Assembly: GCA_050245975.1 (NCBI GenBank)
Contig: JBFWWW010000159.1
Coordinates: forward strand, 1-9,461
Length of the DNA: 9,461 nucleotides
DNA from: JBFWWW01 sp050245975
GTDB lineage: Bacteria > Pseudomonadota > Alphaproteobacteria > Rhizobiales > Hyphomicrobiaceae
Direction of reading: 5' to 3'
Shown here: positions 1 through 6,527 of the stretch, piece by piece
How positions within the stretch are numbered: the first letter of the stretch is position 1
Layout: each line of letters begins with the position of its first letter
Notes under the pieces: model-generated
Seen by the model: only the letters and a program-made list of their open reading frames with translations
The model's database searches: none
What the model was told of the DNA's origin: nothing
Program-made: the position numbers and the translations under genes

Positions 1-12
1 GAAACACCCGAC

Positions 13-1665
13 ATGCTGACCGGCGGCATGGCCATCGTCGAGGGGCTCATCGCCAACGGCGTCGACGCCGTCTTCGGATTGCCGGGCGCGCAGCTCTATC
101 CCCTCTTCGACGCGCTCCAGCAGCGCAGCGGACGCATCCGCACGTACGGGGCCCGCCACGAGCAGGCCTGCGGCTACATGGCATTCGGCTACGCGCGCTC
201 GACCGGTCGGCCCGGTGTCTATGCCGTCGTGCCGGGACCCGGCGTCCTCAACACCACCGCCGCGCTGTGCACGGCCATGGGCGCCAGCACGCCGGTGCTC
301 TGCCTCACCGGCCAGGTGCCGTCGGCTTTTCTGGGACGCGGACGCGGACACCTGCACGAGATTCCCGATCAGCTCGGCACCCTGCGCTCGATCATCAAGT
401 GGGCGGAGCGGATCGAGCGGCCGGCCGACGCGCCGGCCATCATCAACGAAGCCTTCCGGCAGATGCTGTCGGGGCGGCCGGGGCCCGTGGCCGTCGAGAT
501 GGCATGGGACACGATGGCATCGAAGGGCGAGGTGCAGCTGTTGCCAGCCGCCGTCGTTCCCGAGCCGCCGCCGCCGTCGACCTCGGAGGTGGAGGCTGCG
601 GCCAAGCTTCTCCTGTCCGCCAGACGGCCGATGATCATGACCGGCAGCGGGGCACAGCATGCTGCCAGCGCCGTGCGCGCGCTCGCCGAAGAGCTCTCGG
701 CGCCGGTGGCCGCCTTCCGCGGCGGCCGCGGGATCATGCCGGAGGACCACGAGCTCGGTCTGTCGTCCTATGCCGCCCAGCGACTGTGGCGCGAAACGGA
801 TGTGCTCGTCGGCATCGGCAGCCGCCTCGAAATGCCGTACATGCGCTGGACCGGCATGATGACGGTCATTGACCGGCCTGCCGCGCCACCGCACCTCATC
901 CGCATCGACATCGACCCATCGGAAATGCGTCGCCTTGTGCCGCATGCGCCCATCGTTGCGGATGCCGAGGCCGGCACCAAGGCGTTGCTCTCCGCTGTGC
1001 GTCGCCGGCGCAAAGGCAGCTCAGCCGCTTCCGATCCGGCCTACAGGGACGCCATCGCAACCGCCAAGACCGAGGCGCGCGCCGCAATCACGAAGATCCA
1101 GCCGCAGCTTTCCTATCTCGACGTCATCCGCGAGGTGCTGCCGCGCGACGGCATCTACGTCAACGAGCTGTCGCAGGTCGGCTTCACGTCCTTCTACGGC
1201 TATCCCGTCTACGAGCCGCGCACCTACATCACCGAAGGCTACCAGGGCACGCTGGGTTTCGGCTTTCCGACCGCGCTCGGCGTCAAGGCGGCGCATCCCG
1301 ACAAGCCCGTGGTTTCGATCACCGGCGACGGCGGCTTCATGTTCGCCGTGCAGGAGCTTGCCACGGCAGCTCAGGACGGCATCGCCGTCATCGTCGTGCT
1401 GTTCAACAACGGCTCCTTCGGCAACGTGCTGCGCGACCAGCGCACGGGCTTCGGCAACCGCGTCATCGGCGCCGTGCTGAAAAACCCGGACTTCATGGAG
1501 CTCGCGAAAGCCTTCGGCATCGAGGGGCATCGTGTGAACTCGCCCGATGCCCTGAGGCCGATGCTGCAGCGCGCACTGTCAACCACCCGGCCGCTGCTGA
1601 TCGAAGTGGACGTGCCGGAGGGCAGCGAAACATCGCCGTGGGAGTTCATCCACTTCAATCCCTGA
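13..1665 (+). CDS. Thiamine-diphosphate-dependent enzyme, acetolactate synthase/benzoylformate decarboxylase-like
   Basis: A 550-residue ThDP enzyme with the three expected domains: PYR (about 1-165), a central Rossmann-like domain (about 190-325) and the PP domain (about 365-545). Glu50, in the RHEQ stretch, is the expected cofactor-activating glutamate. The ThDP/Mg motif starts at G438-D-G and ends at N465-N466. Family members decarboxylate 2-oxo acids or join two of them. The substrate here is not readable, and no acetolactate synthase regulatory subunit follows. The 'GRGRGHLHE' segment differs from the GTDAFQE segment that I recall in true biosynthetic acetolactate synthases, so an 'ilvB' label would be over-calling. 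The frame is open to the left window edge, so a few N-terminal residues may lie upstream; however, the domain begins right at 'MLTGGMAIVE', as usual for the family. The isomerase gene follows 42 bases later, probably in the same transcript. Confidence 0.9.
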   Translation: MLTGGMAIVEGLIANGVDAVFGLPGAQLYPLFDALQQRSGRIRTYGARHEQACGYMAFGYARSTGRPGVYAVVPGPGVLNTTAALCTAMGASTPVLCLTGQVPSAFLGRGRGHLHEIPDQLGTLRSIIKWAERIERPADAPAIINEAFRQMLSGRPGPVAVEMAWDTMASKGEVQLLPAAVVPEPPPPSTSEVEAAAKLLLSARRPMIMTGSGAQHAASAVRALAEELSAPVAAFRGGRGIMPEDHELGLSSYAAQRLWRETDVLVGIGSRLEMPYMRWTGMMTVIDRPAAPPHLIRIDIDPSEMRRLVPHAPIVADAEAGTKALLSAVRRRRKGSSAASDPAYRDAIATAKTEARAAITKIQPQLSYLDVIREVLPRDGIYVNELSQVGFTSFYGYPVYEPRTYITEGYQGTLGFGFPTALGVKAAHPDKPVVSITGDGGFMFAVQELATAAQDGIAVIVVLFNNGSFGNVLRDQRTGFGNRVIGAVLKNPDFMELAKAFGIEGHRVNSPDALRPMLQRALSTTRPLLIEVDVPEGSETSPWEFIHFNP

Positions 1666-1707
1666 CACTCGCCATCGAACGCCAACATAACAAAACGAGA
1701 CAGCCAC

Positions 1708-2106
1708 ATGCCGCACCTGATCATCGAATATTCCGCCAACCTCGACGACGCCCTCGATATGCGGGCGCTGGCGAAAGCGGTCCACGAAGCCGCGCTCACC
1801 ACCGGCGTGTTCCCGCTCGCCGGCACGAGGACACGCCTCGCCCGGCGCGATGCGGTCGTGGTTGCCGATCAGCATCCCGACAACAGCTTCATCCACCTGC
1901 AGATGCGGATCGGGGTCGGCCGCACACCTGAAGTGCGCGCGGGCGTTGCGGAAACCGTGTTCGAACGCCTCAAGGCTGTGGCCGCACCGGCGTTTGCGGC
2001 ACGTCCCCTGGCGCTCAGCATGGAAATCGTGGAGATGAACCCCGTCGGCGCCCTCAAGCACAACAACACGGCCGACCGGATCGCCGCCCGCGGCGGCAAG
2101 GCCTGA
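1708..2106 (+). CDS. hpaF: 5-carboxymethyl-2-hydroxymuconate delta-isomerase (HpaF-like, tautomerase superfamily)
   Basis: This 132-residue protein resembles E. coli HpaF (CHMI) over its full length. It shares the MPHLIIEYS-type start, the 'TGVFPLAGTRTR' segment, the 'FIHLQMRIGVGRTPE' segment, and 'ALSMEIVEMNP' followed by 'KHNN' near the C-terminus. Pro2, exposed as residue 1 after Met removal, is the catalytic base of this superfamily. HpaF tautomerises 5-carboxymethyl-2-hydroxymuconate in the cytosolic homoprotocatechuate meta-cleavage pathway. No dioxygenase, dehydrogenase, hydratase or aldolase of that pathway is visible here, so its real substrate may be a different unsaturated hydroxy/oxo acid. 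The start is fixed by the need for Pro2. The ribosome site is weak (CGAGA at 1696-1700, 7 bases ahead). It sits 42 bases after the ThDP enzyme gene. The fold assignment is firm; the pathway role is inference. Confidence 0.88.
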   Translation: MPHLIIEYSANLDDALDMRALAKAVHEAALTTGVFPLAGTRTRLARRDAVVVADQHPDNSFIHLQMRIGVGRTPEVRAGVAETVFERLKAVAAPAFAARPLALSMEIVEMNPVGALKHNNTADRIAARGGKA

Positions 2107-2131
2107 CGGCGGGCTTAGTCTCACATTCCTG

Positions 2132-2148
2132 AAAAGTCTTAGGCTTTT
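2132..2148 (+). terminator. Possible A/T-rich terminator hairpin after the isomerase gene
   Basis: AAAAGTC, loop TTA, GGCTTTT forms a 7-bp RNA stem with one G-U pair, whose 3' arm ends in four U. It begins 25 bases after the isomerase stop codon and stands out as A/T-rich in a G/C-rich region. It lacks a strong GC core, so termination would be weak at best. Confidence 0.3.
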
Positions 2149-2236
2149 GGCAACCCGGATCGCGGCATTCAGGCCGCTTTCCGGCTCGTCGGCGGCTGCA
2201 TGACTGCTCTGCCGAGCGGACCGCTACGCTCTTTTA

Positions 2237-2250
2237 ATAAGCATGCTTAT
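2237..2250. promoter_or_regulatory. Perfect 14-bp palindrome, probable MarR-family operator
   Basis: ATAAGCATGCTTAT is identical to its own reverse complement. It overlaps the TATAAT box at 2248-2253 and ends 9 bases before the preferred start codon of the MarR-type regulator. The octamer TAATAAGC occurs at 2235-2242 and again at 2250-2257, so the half-site sequence appears three times in 23 bases. MarR proteins are dimers that bind short A/T-containing palindromes, commonly over their own promoter. That this one is the autoregulatory operator is inference from position and symmetry. Confidence 0.65.
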
Positions 2251-2253
2251 AAT
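2248..2253 (+). promoter_or_regulatory. Consensus -10 box (TATAAT) for the regulator-efflux operon
   Basis: An exact TATAAT in a G/C-rich setting. No good -35 hexamer lies 17 bases upstream (2225-2230 reads TACGCT), and the TG of an extended -10 is one base out of register. Transcription would be expected to start near 2260, on or next to the regulator's preferred ATG, giving a leaderless or nearly leaderless message. The palindrome overlaps this box, so a bound repressor would block polymerase. Confidence 0.5.
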
Positions 2254-2259
2254 AAGCCT

Positions 2260-2748
2260 ATGCATCAAGATCGCCTCAATCCCCGCCTTGTCCTCATGGA
2301 CCTGTCCGACGTCGCCCACGCGATGCGCACCTACATCGACCAGCGTGCGCGCACGCATGGCATGACGCGCGCGCAATGGGCGGTTCTGGTGCGCCTCGAT
2401 CGCGTCGAGGGCCAGATGCAGGCCGAGCTGGCAGAGGCGCTCGAGATCCAGCCCATTTCCCTTGCCCGGCTGGTCGACAGGCTCTGCGACCAGGAGCTTG
2501 TCGAGCGCAGACCCCATCCGACCGACCGACGCGCCAACCTCCTCTATCTGACGGCGCAGGGACGCAAGGTGCTGGAGCGCATGGCGCCGCTGGGCGAGGA
2601 AGTTTCCAGCGAAGTGCTCGCCTCCTTCACGCGCAACGACGTTGCGGCGCTTTACCGGGCGCTGCAGCAGATCAAGGACAACATCCGTCACGCACTCGAA
2701 AAGCATGGCGCGGGAGCAGAGACCGGGAAGGTGCGCAATGTCCGTTAG
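2260..2748 (+). CDS. MarR-family transcriptional regulator of the adjoining efflux operon
   Basis: A 162-residue winged-helix regulator. Dimerisation helices lie at both ends (about 10-35 and 120-148). The DNA-binding helix-turn-helix spans about 53-78, with the recognition helix around QPISLARLVDRL, followed by a wing with the family pattern HPTDRRA (86-92). MarR proteins are usually repressors released by small aromatic or phenolic ligands. The gene overlaps the EmrA-like gene by 11 bases, as in emrRAB-type operons, which points to local control of the pump. HpaR is also a MarR protein, so a link to the neighbouring HpaF-like gene cannot be excluded. I chose ATG 2260 because residues from there match normal MarR length. 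An in-frame ATG at 2200 would put the palindrome and TATAAT inside the gene, and one at 2296 would shorten the first helix. No Shine-Dalgarno sequence precedes 2260. Confidence 0.9.
   Translation: MHQDRLNPRLVLMDLSDVAHAMRTYIDQRARTHGMTRAQWAVLVRLDRVEGQMQAELAEALEIQPISLARLVDRLCDQELVERRPHPTDRRANLLYLTAQGRKVLERMAPLGEEVSSEVLASFTRNDVAALYRALQQIKDNIRHALEKHGAGAETGKVRNVR
2725..2731 (+). promoter_or_regulatory. Ribosome binding site that sets the EmrA-like start
   Basis: GGGAAGG lies 6 bases before ATG 2738, inside the 3' end of the regulator gene. It supports 2738 over the upstream in-frame ATG at 2642, which would add 32 residues of regulator-gene shadow translation. Confidence 0.7.
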
Positions 2749-3853
2749 CACGATGGCCCGTCACTTCCGCGATACATCGCGGTTTCCGACCTTGCAGCTG
2801 CCGACGTTGCGTTTCGCGCTGCTGGTTATCGTGCCGGCACTGATCGCGATCATCGGCGGCTACTTCTACATGATCAGCGGCCGCTACGTGTCGACCGACA
2901 ATGCCTACATCGGCGCGGAGAAAGTGCTCATCACGCCGGACGTGTCCGGCAAGGTCGTGCGCATCGCCGTCGTCGAGGGGCAGAAACTGAAGCCCGGCGA
3001 CGAGCTGTTCGAGATCGATCCGGTGCCTTACCGCCTGGCCGTCAAGGAGGCGCAAGCAAAGGTCGCGCAGGTCACGACCGATCTGCAGAACCTCAAGGAC
3101 AACCTGGCGAGCCTCGGCCGGCAGATCGTCCTTTCGCGCGACAGTGTCGCCGCCGCGCAGGCCGATTTCGACCGCAAGACCACGCTGGCGCGGGATCGGT
3201 ACACCGCAGCGACCGATCTCGACAAATCCCGCTCCGCTCTGCTCGCCGCCAAGGCGCAGCTCGAGACGCTCCAGCAGCAGGAAACCAGCACGCGCAACCA
3301 GCTGCTGGGCGACGCCAATCTCGCGCTCGACAAGTATCCGGCCTATCAACAGGCGCTGGCCGCGCTCGACCGCGCCCAGCGCGATCTGACCAACACGGTG
3401 CTGAGAGCCCCCATCGCGGGCATCGCGACGCAGGTCTCCAGCATCCAGATGGGCCGCTATTTGACGGCCGGGACGCCGGTTTTCAGCATGATCGGCTCTG
3501 AGTCCATCTGGATCGACGCCAATCCGAAGGAAACCGACCTGACGCACGTTCGCGTAGGCCAGCCCGTGTCCATAACAGTGGACGCGTTTCCCTCGCGCGA
3601 GTGGAAAGGCACCGTAGCGGCCATCAGCCCGGGCACGGGCGCCCAGTTCTCGATCCTGCCTCCCCAGAATGCGGCCGGAAACTGGGTCAAGGTCGTGCAG
3701 CGCGTACCCGTGCGCATCACGTTCATGCCCGGCGAGAACGTGGACAACCTTCGCTCCGGCATGAGCGTGACGGTCGACATCGACACCGGCCGCCGCAGCC
3801 GCCTTACATCGCTGTTCGGAAGCACCGCGGAGGCGGAGGACCGTCACGAATGA
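2738..3853 (+). CDS. emrA: EmrA-like membrane fusion (HlyD family) efflux subunit
   Basis: A 371-residue periplasmic adaptor. A short cytoplasmic N-terminus is followed by a single membrane anchor (about 26-45). Next come the 'VSTDNAYIGA' segment typical of EmrA/HlyD proteins, the first half of a lipoyl-like domain (about 62-100), a long alpha-helical hairpin rich in Gln, Ala and Leu (about 100-215), the second lipoyl half starting at 'LRAPIAG' (222-228), and a beta-barrel domain to about 345. The segment 'GTGAQFSILPPQNAAGNW' (299-316) is an EmrA/VceA-type signature. The protein would link the inner-membrane MFS pump to an outer-membrane channel, but no TolC/OprM-like gene is in the window, so the channel must be encoded elsewhere. 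It overlaps the regulator by 11 bases and the transporter by 4 (ATGA), indicating translational coupling. Confidence 0.93.
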   Translation: MSVSTMARHFRDTSRFPTLQLPTLRFALLVIVPALIAIIGGYFYMISGRYVSTDNAYIGAEKVLITPDVSGKVVRIAVVEGQKLKPGDELFEIDPVPYRLAVKEAQAKVAQVTTDLQNLKDNLASLGRQIVLSRDSVAAAQADFDRKTTLARDRYTAATDLDKSRSALLAAKAQLETLQQQETSTRNQLLGDANLALDKYPAYQQALAALDRAQRDLTNTVLRAPIAGIATQVSSIQMGRYLTAGTPVFSMIGSESIWIDANPKETDLTHVRVGQPVSITVDAFPSREWKGTVAAISPGTGAQFSILPPQNAAGNWVKVVQRVPVRITFMPGENVDNLRSGMSVTVDIDTGRRSRLTSLFGSTAEAEDRHE

Positions 3854-5406
3854 TTGCCGCTCCGTCATCATTCGGCGGCAGCATCAGCCCGTCGCTGCGG
3901 CGGGCACTCATCACCGTTTGCGTGATGATGGCGACGATCATGCAGGCGCTCGACATGACGATCGCCAACGTGGCGCTGCCCTACATGCAGGGCAGCCTCT
4001 CGGCCACCATCGACCAGGTGAGCTGGGTCCTGACGTCCTACATCGTCGCCGCCGCCATCATGACCGCGCCGGTCGGCTGGCTGTCGAACCGTTTCGGCAA
4101 GAAGAATTTCCTCATCGTCTGCGCGACGGGTTTCACCATCGCCTCGATGCTGTGCGGCATCGCGCAGAACATCGAGGAGATGGTGATGTTCCGCCTCATG
4201 CAGGGGCTTTTCGGCGCCGCGCTGGTGCCGCTGTCGCAGTCGGTGATGATGGACATCTACCCCTTCGAGCAGCGCGGCTACGCCATGTCCATCTGGGGCA
4301 TGGGCGTGATGCTCGGTCCGATCATGGGGCCGACGCTCGGCGGCTGGCTCACCGATGCCTACTCCTGGCGTTGGGTCTTCTATGTCAACCTGCCGTTCGG
4401 CATCGCCACGGTGCTCGGCCTCATCGCATTCATGACCGACACCGAGGAGAAGCGTGCCCTGCCATTCGACTGGCTGGGTTTCGCCGCCCTCAGCATCGCC
4501 ATCGGCTCCCTGCAGCTCATGCTCGACCGTGGCGAGCAGCTCGGCTGGTTCGGCTCAGCGGAGATCGTTGGCGAAGCCTGCGTCGCCGCGGCAGCCTTCT
4601 ACATCTTCCTCGCCCATACCTTCACCACGTCGCGGCCGTTCATCTCGATCGAGATCTTCCTCGACCGCAACTTCGTCATCGGCCTACTGTTCATGTTCGT
4701 TGTCGGCATCCTGCTGCTCGGCTCGGCGGCGCTGATGGCGCCGTACATGCAGAACGTCATGGGATACCCGGTCTTCGACGCCGGATTGCTTCTCGGCACC
4801 CGCGGCATCGGCACGATGATCGCCATGATGCTGGTCGGCCGCATGATCGGCAAAGTGGAGCCGCGCATCCTGCTGACCGGCGGCCTCATCGCCTCGGTCG
4901 TCTCGCTCTACTATTCCATCGACTATTCGCCCGACACCAGCACCTGGACCTTCGTATGGACCAGCGTCCTGCAGGGCATCGGCCTCGGTTTCATGTTCGT
5001 GCCGCTCAACACCATCGCCTTCGCCACGCTGCCCGCCACACTGCGCACCGAAGGCACGGCCATGTGGACGCTGATCCGCAACCTCGGCAGCTCCATCGGC
5101 GTGTCGATCATCATTGCCGAGCTCACCAACAAGACGTCGATGATGCATGCGCGCCTGATGGAGAACGTCACGCCGTTCAACCAGGCGCTGGCGGATCCCT
5201 CGGTTTCCGGCATCCTCGACCCGACGACGGATGTGGGCCGGGCCCTGCTCGACAATCTCGTGACGCAGCAGGCGACGATCATCGCCTACTCGAACGACTT
5301 CAAGCTGATGACGCTGATCGCGCTGCTGTCGTTCCCGCTGATCCTGCTGATCAGGCCGCTGCCGCGAGCGGCCCCGACGGAAGCCGCCCACGCCGCGATG
5401 GACTGA
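3850..5406 (+). CDS. emrB: EmrB-like DHA2-family MFS multidrug efflux transporter
   Basis: A 518-residue, largely hydrophobic protein of the 14-helix drug:H+ antiporter (DHA2) class. Helix 1 carries 'LDMTIANVALP' (34-44, motif D1). The loop between helices 2 and 3 carries 'GWLSNRFGKK' (76-85, motif A). Helix 5 carries 'GMGVMLGPIMGPTLGG' (150-165, the antiporter motif C). The extra central pair of helices and the C-terminal bundle complete the usual length. With the EmrA-like adaptor it would export hydrophobic or amphipathic compounds using the proton gradient. Start 3850 is supported by GGAGGA at 3835-3840, 9 bases upstream, and by the 4-base ATGA overlap with the preceding gene; the open frame extends further upstream only as shadow translation. 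Specific substrates cannot be read from the sequence. It is convergent with the dehydrogenase gene, 18 bases away. Confidence 0.94.
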   Translation: MIAAPSSFGGSISPSLRRALITVCVMMATIMQALDMTIANVALPYMQGSLSATIDQVSWVLTSYIVAAAIMTAPVGWLSNRFGKKNFLIVCATGFTIASMLCGIAQNIEEMVMFRLMQGLFGAALVPLSQSVMMDIYPFEQRGYAMSIWGMGVMLGPIMGPTLGGWLTDAYSWRWVFYVNLPFGIATVLGLIAFMTDTEEKRALPFDWLGFAALSIAIGSLQLMLDRGEQLGWFGSAEIVGEACVAAAAFYIFLAHTFTTSRPFISIEIFLDRNFVIGLLFMFVVGILLLGSAALMAPYMQNVMGYPVFDAGLLLGTRGIGTMIAMMLVGRMIGKVEPRILLTGGLIASVVSLYYSIDYSPDTSTWTFVWTSVLQGIGLGFMFVPLNTIAFATLPATLRTEGTAMWTLIRNLGSSIGVSIIIAELTNKTSMMHARLMENVTPFNQALADPSVSGILDPTTDVGRALLDNLVTQQATIIAYSNDFKLMTLIALLSFPLILLIRPLPRAAPTEAAHAAMD

Positions 5407-5409
5407 TGC

Positions 5410-5424
5410 TCGCGGGCGCCGCGA
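5410..5424. terminator. Short hairpin filling the gap between two convergent stop codons
   Basis: TCGCGG, loop GCG, CCGCGA is a perfect 6-bp inverted repeat. It starts 4 bases after the transporter stop (5404-5406) and ends exactly where the dehydrogenase stop codon begins (5425-5427 on the minus strand). It could act in both directions, but there is no T-tract on either side, so it is not a classical intrinsic terminator. Confidence 0.35.
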
Positions 5425-6414
5425 CTAGCCGAGAACCTCGCGGTTGATGACGTTCTCGGCGATCGGCTTGCCATCGAACACCGACAGCACGTTGCGCACG
5501 GCCTGCATCGCCATGCGCTCGAACGCCTCGCGCGTCACACCCGCCATATGCGGCGCGGTGATGATGGTATCGAGTTTCAGCAGGGGGTGATCGGCCGCGG
5601 GCGGCTCTTCCTCGAACACGTCGAGGCCGGCGCCGGCGATCACGCCGTTTGTCAGCGCGTCATGCAGCGCAGGCTCGTCGATGATGCCGCCCCGGGCCGT
5701 ATTGACCAGATATGCGGTCGGCTTCATGAGCTTGAGGCGCGACGACCCGAACATCCCGACCGTTTCCGGCGTCTTGGGACAATGGATCGAAACGAAATCG
5801 GCCTGCGGCAGCGCATCGTCGAGGCTGCTCACGGACTCGGCGCCGGCGGCGCTGATTTTGGCCGCGTCGACGTAGGGATCGAAAACCAGCACGCGCATGT
5901 CCATGGCCAGGCAGCGCTTCACCGTGCGCGAACCGATGCGGCCGAAGCCGATCACCAGCACGCACTTCTCGAACACGTCGCCGGGCAGAGCCGAGAGGCG
6001 GTCGCTCCATTTCGCCTGCCGCACCATGCCGTCCAGCGCAGCGCCCTTTTTTGCCAGCGCCAGCATGAAGAACACCGCCTGCTCGGCGACCGAGGGCGAG
6101 TTGGCTATGCCCGTCACCATGAGCGGAATGCGATGGCGCGTGAGCGCCGCAACATCGACCGTATCGTAGCCGACGCCGATGCGGGCGACGACCTGCAGGC
6201 CCCGGGCCACCTCCAGCTCCGGCTCGCCGACGCGCGTCAGGCCCAGAATCATTCCGTTCACCTCACCGCTCGCTTTCAGGAGCGTGCAGAAGTCATCGGC
6301 GGAGATGGTGTGAGGAAACGGCGTGGCCGCCACGTCGGGGCGGCTTTTCAGCAGATCCCAGCCGGCACCTGCCATCGTCCCCGAAATGAGGACCTTCTTG
6401 GTATTCTTTGCCAT
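5425..6414 (-). CDS. D-isomer-specific 2-hydroxyacid dehydrogenase (phosphoglycerate dehydrogenase/hydroxypyruvate reductase-like)
   Basis: A 329-residue NAD(P)-dependent oxidoreductase that interconverts a D-2-hydroxy acid and its 2-oxo acid in the cytosol. The Rossmann motif is G156-F-G-R-I-G161. Asp179 at the end of the second strand argues for NAD over NADP. The catalytic triad is visible: Arg241 in NTARGG, the Glu before the prolines in DVFEEEPP (about 270), and His289 in APHMAG. It lacks the C-terminal ACT domain of long-type SerA, so a biosynthetic serA role is less likely; hydroxypyruvate/glyoxylate reductase or another 2-oxo-acid reductase fits the length. The ATG at 6414 is preceded by GAGGG (6419-6423) on its strand. 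It is convergent with the efflux operon and downstream of the small membrane-protein gene on the same strand. The exact substrate is not deducible. Confidence 0.92.
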   Translation of the reverse strand: MAKNTKKVLISGTMAGAGWDLLKSRPDVAATPFPHTISADDFCTLLKASGEVNGMILGLTRVGEPELEVARGLQVVARIGVGYDTVDVAALTRHRIPLMVTGIANSPSVAEQAVFFMLALAKKGAALDGMVRQAKWSDRLSALPGDVFEKCVLVIGFGRIGSRTVKRCLAMDMRVLVFDPYVDAAKISAAGAESVSSLDDALPQADFVSIHCPKTPETVGMFGSSRLKLMKPTAYLVNTARGGIIDEPALHDALTNGVIAGAGLDVFEEEPPAADHPLLKLDTIITAPHMAGVTREAFERMAMQAVRNVLSVFDGKPIAENVINREVLG

Positions 6415-6445
6415 GCGTCCCTCGGCCCGTTGCTTTCAGCAGGGC

Positions 6446-6474
6446 ACTATCGGCAATCGCCGCTTCGTGCGCAA
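6446..6474 (-). promoter_or_regulatory. Candidate promoter for the dehydrogenase gene
   Basis: Reading the minus strand, TTGCGC (6474-6469), a 17-base spacer and GATAGT (6451-6446) give a loosely sigma70-like pair. The start would be near 6439, leaving a leader of about 25 bases. The three-copy 14-bp tandem repeat begins one base beyond the -35 element. The match is moderate (3/6 and 4/6), so this is a suggestion only. Confidence 0.35.
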
Positions 6475-6475
6475 T

Positions 6476-6517
6476 CGGGCTCAGGCATGCGGGCTGAGGC
6501 AGGCGGGCTCAGGCCGG
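6476..6517. repeat. Three tandem copies of a 14-bp unit
   Basis: Consecutive units are CGGGCTCAGGCATG (6476-6489), CGGGCTGAGGCAGG (6490-6503) and CGGGCTCAGGCCGG (6504-6517). The first 11 positions are identical except for one C/G change in the middle copy; the last three vary. The array lies between the small membrane-protein gene and the dehydrogenase gene, ending 10 bases from the former's stop codon. It could be an iterated protein-binding site, or simply a slippage repeat. Confidence 0.85.
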
Positions 6518-6527
6518 CGTGGAGCGT

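Noticed and set aside
2200..2259. Upstream ATG at 2200 as the regulator start
   Set aside because: It would place the palindrome and the TATAAT box inside the gene and add 20 residues not seen at the start of typical MarR proteins. It is not fully excluded, because a loose GGCGG lies ahead of it.
2672..3871. A 399-codon minus-strand open frame across the EmrA-like gene
   Set aside because: No domain or hydrophobic pattern is visible and composition is biased to Arg, Asp and Gly. It spans the regulator-adaptor overlap and is explained by third-position GC bias.
3918..5447. A 509-codon plus-strand frame overlapping the EmrB-like gene
   Set aside because: Extremely His/Arg-rich with no membrane helices, whereas the competing frame has complete MFS motifs.
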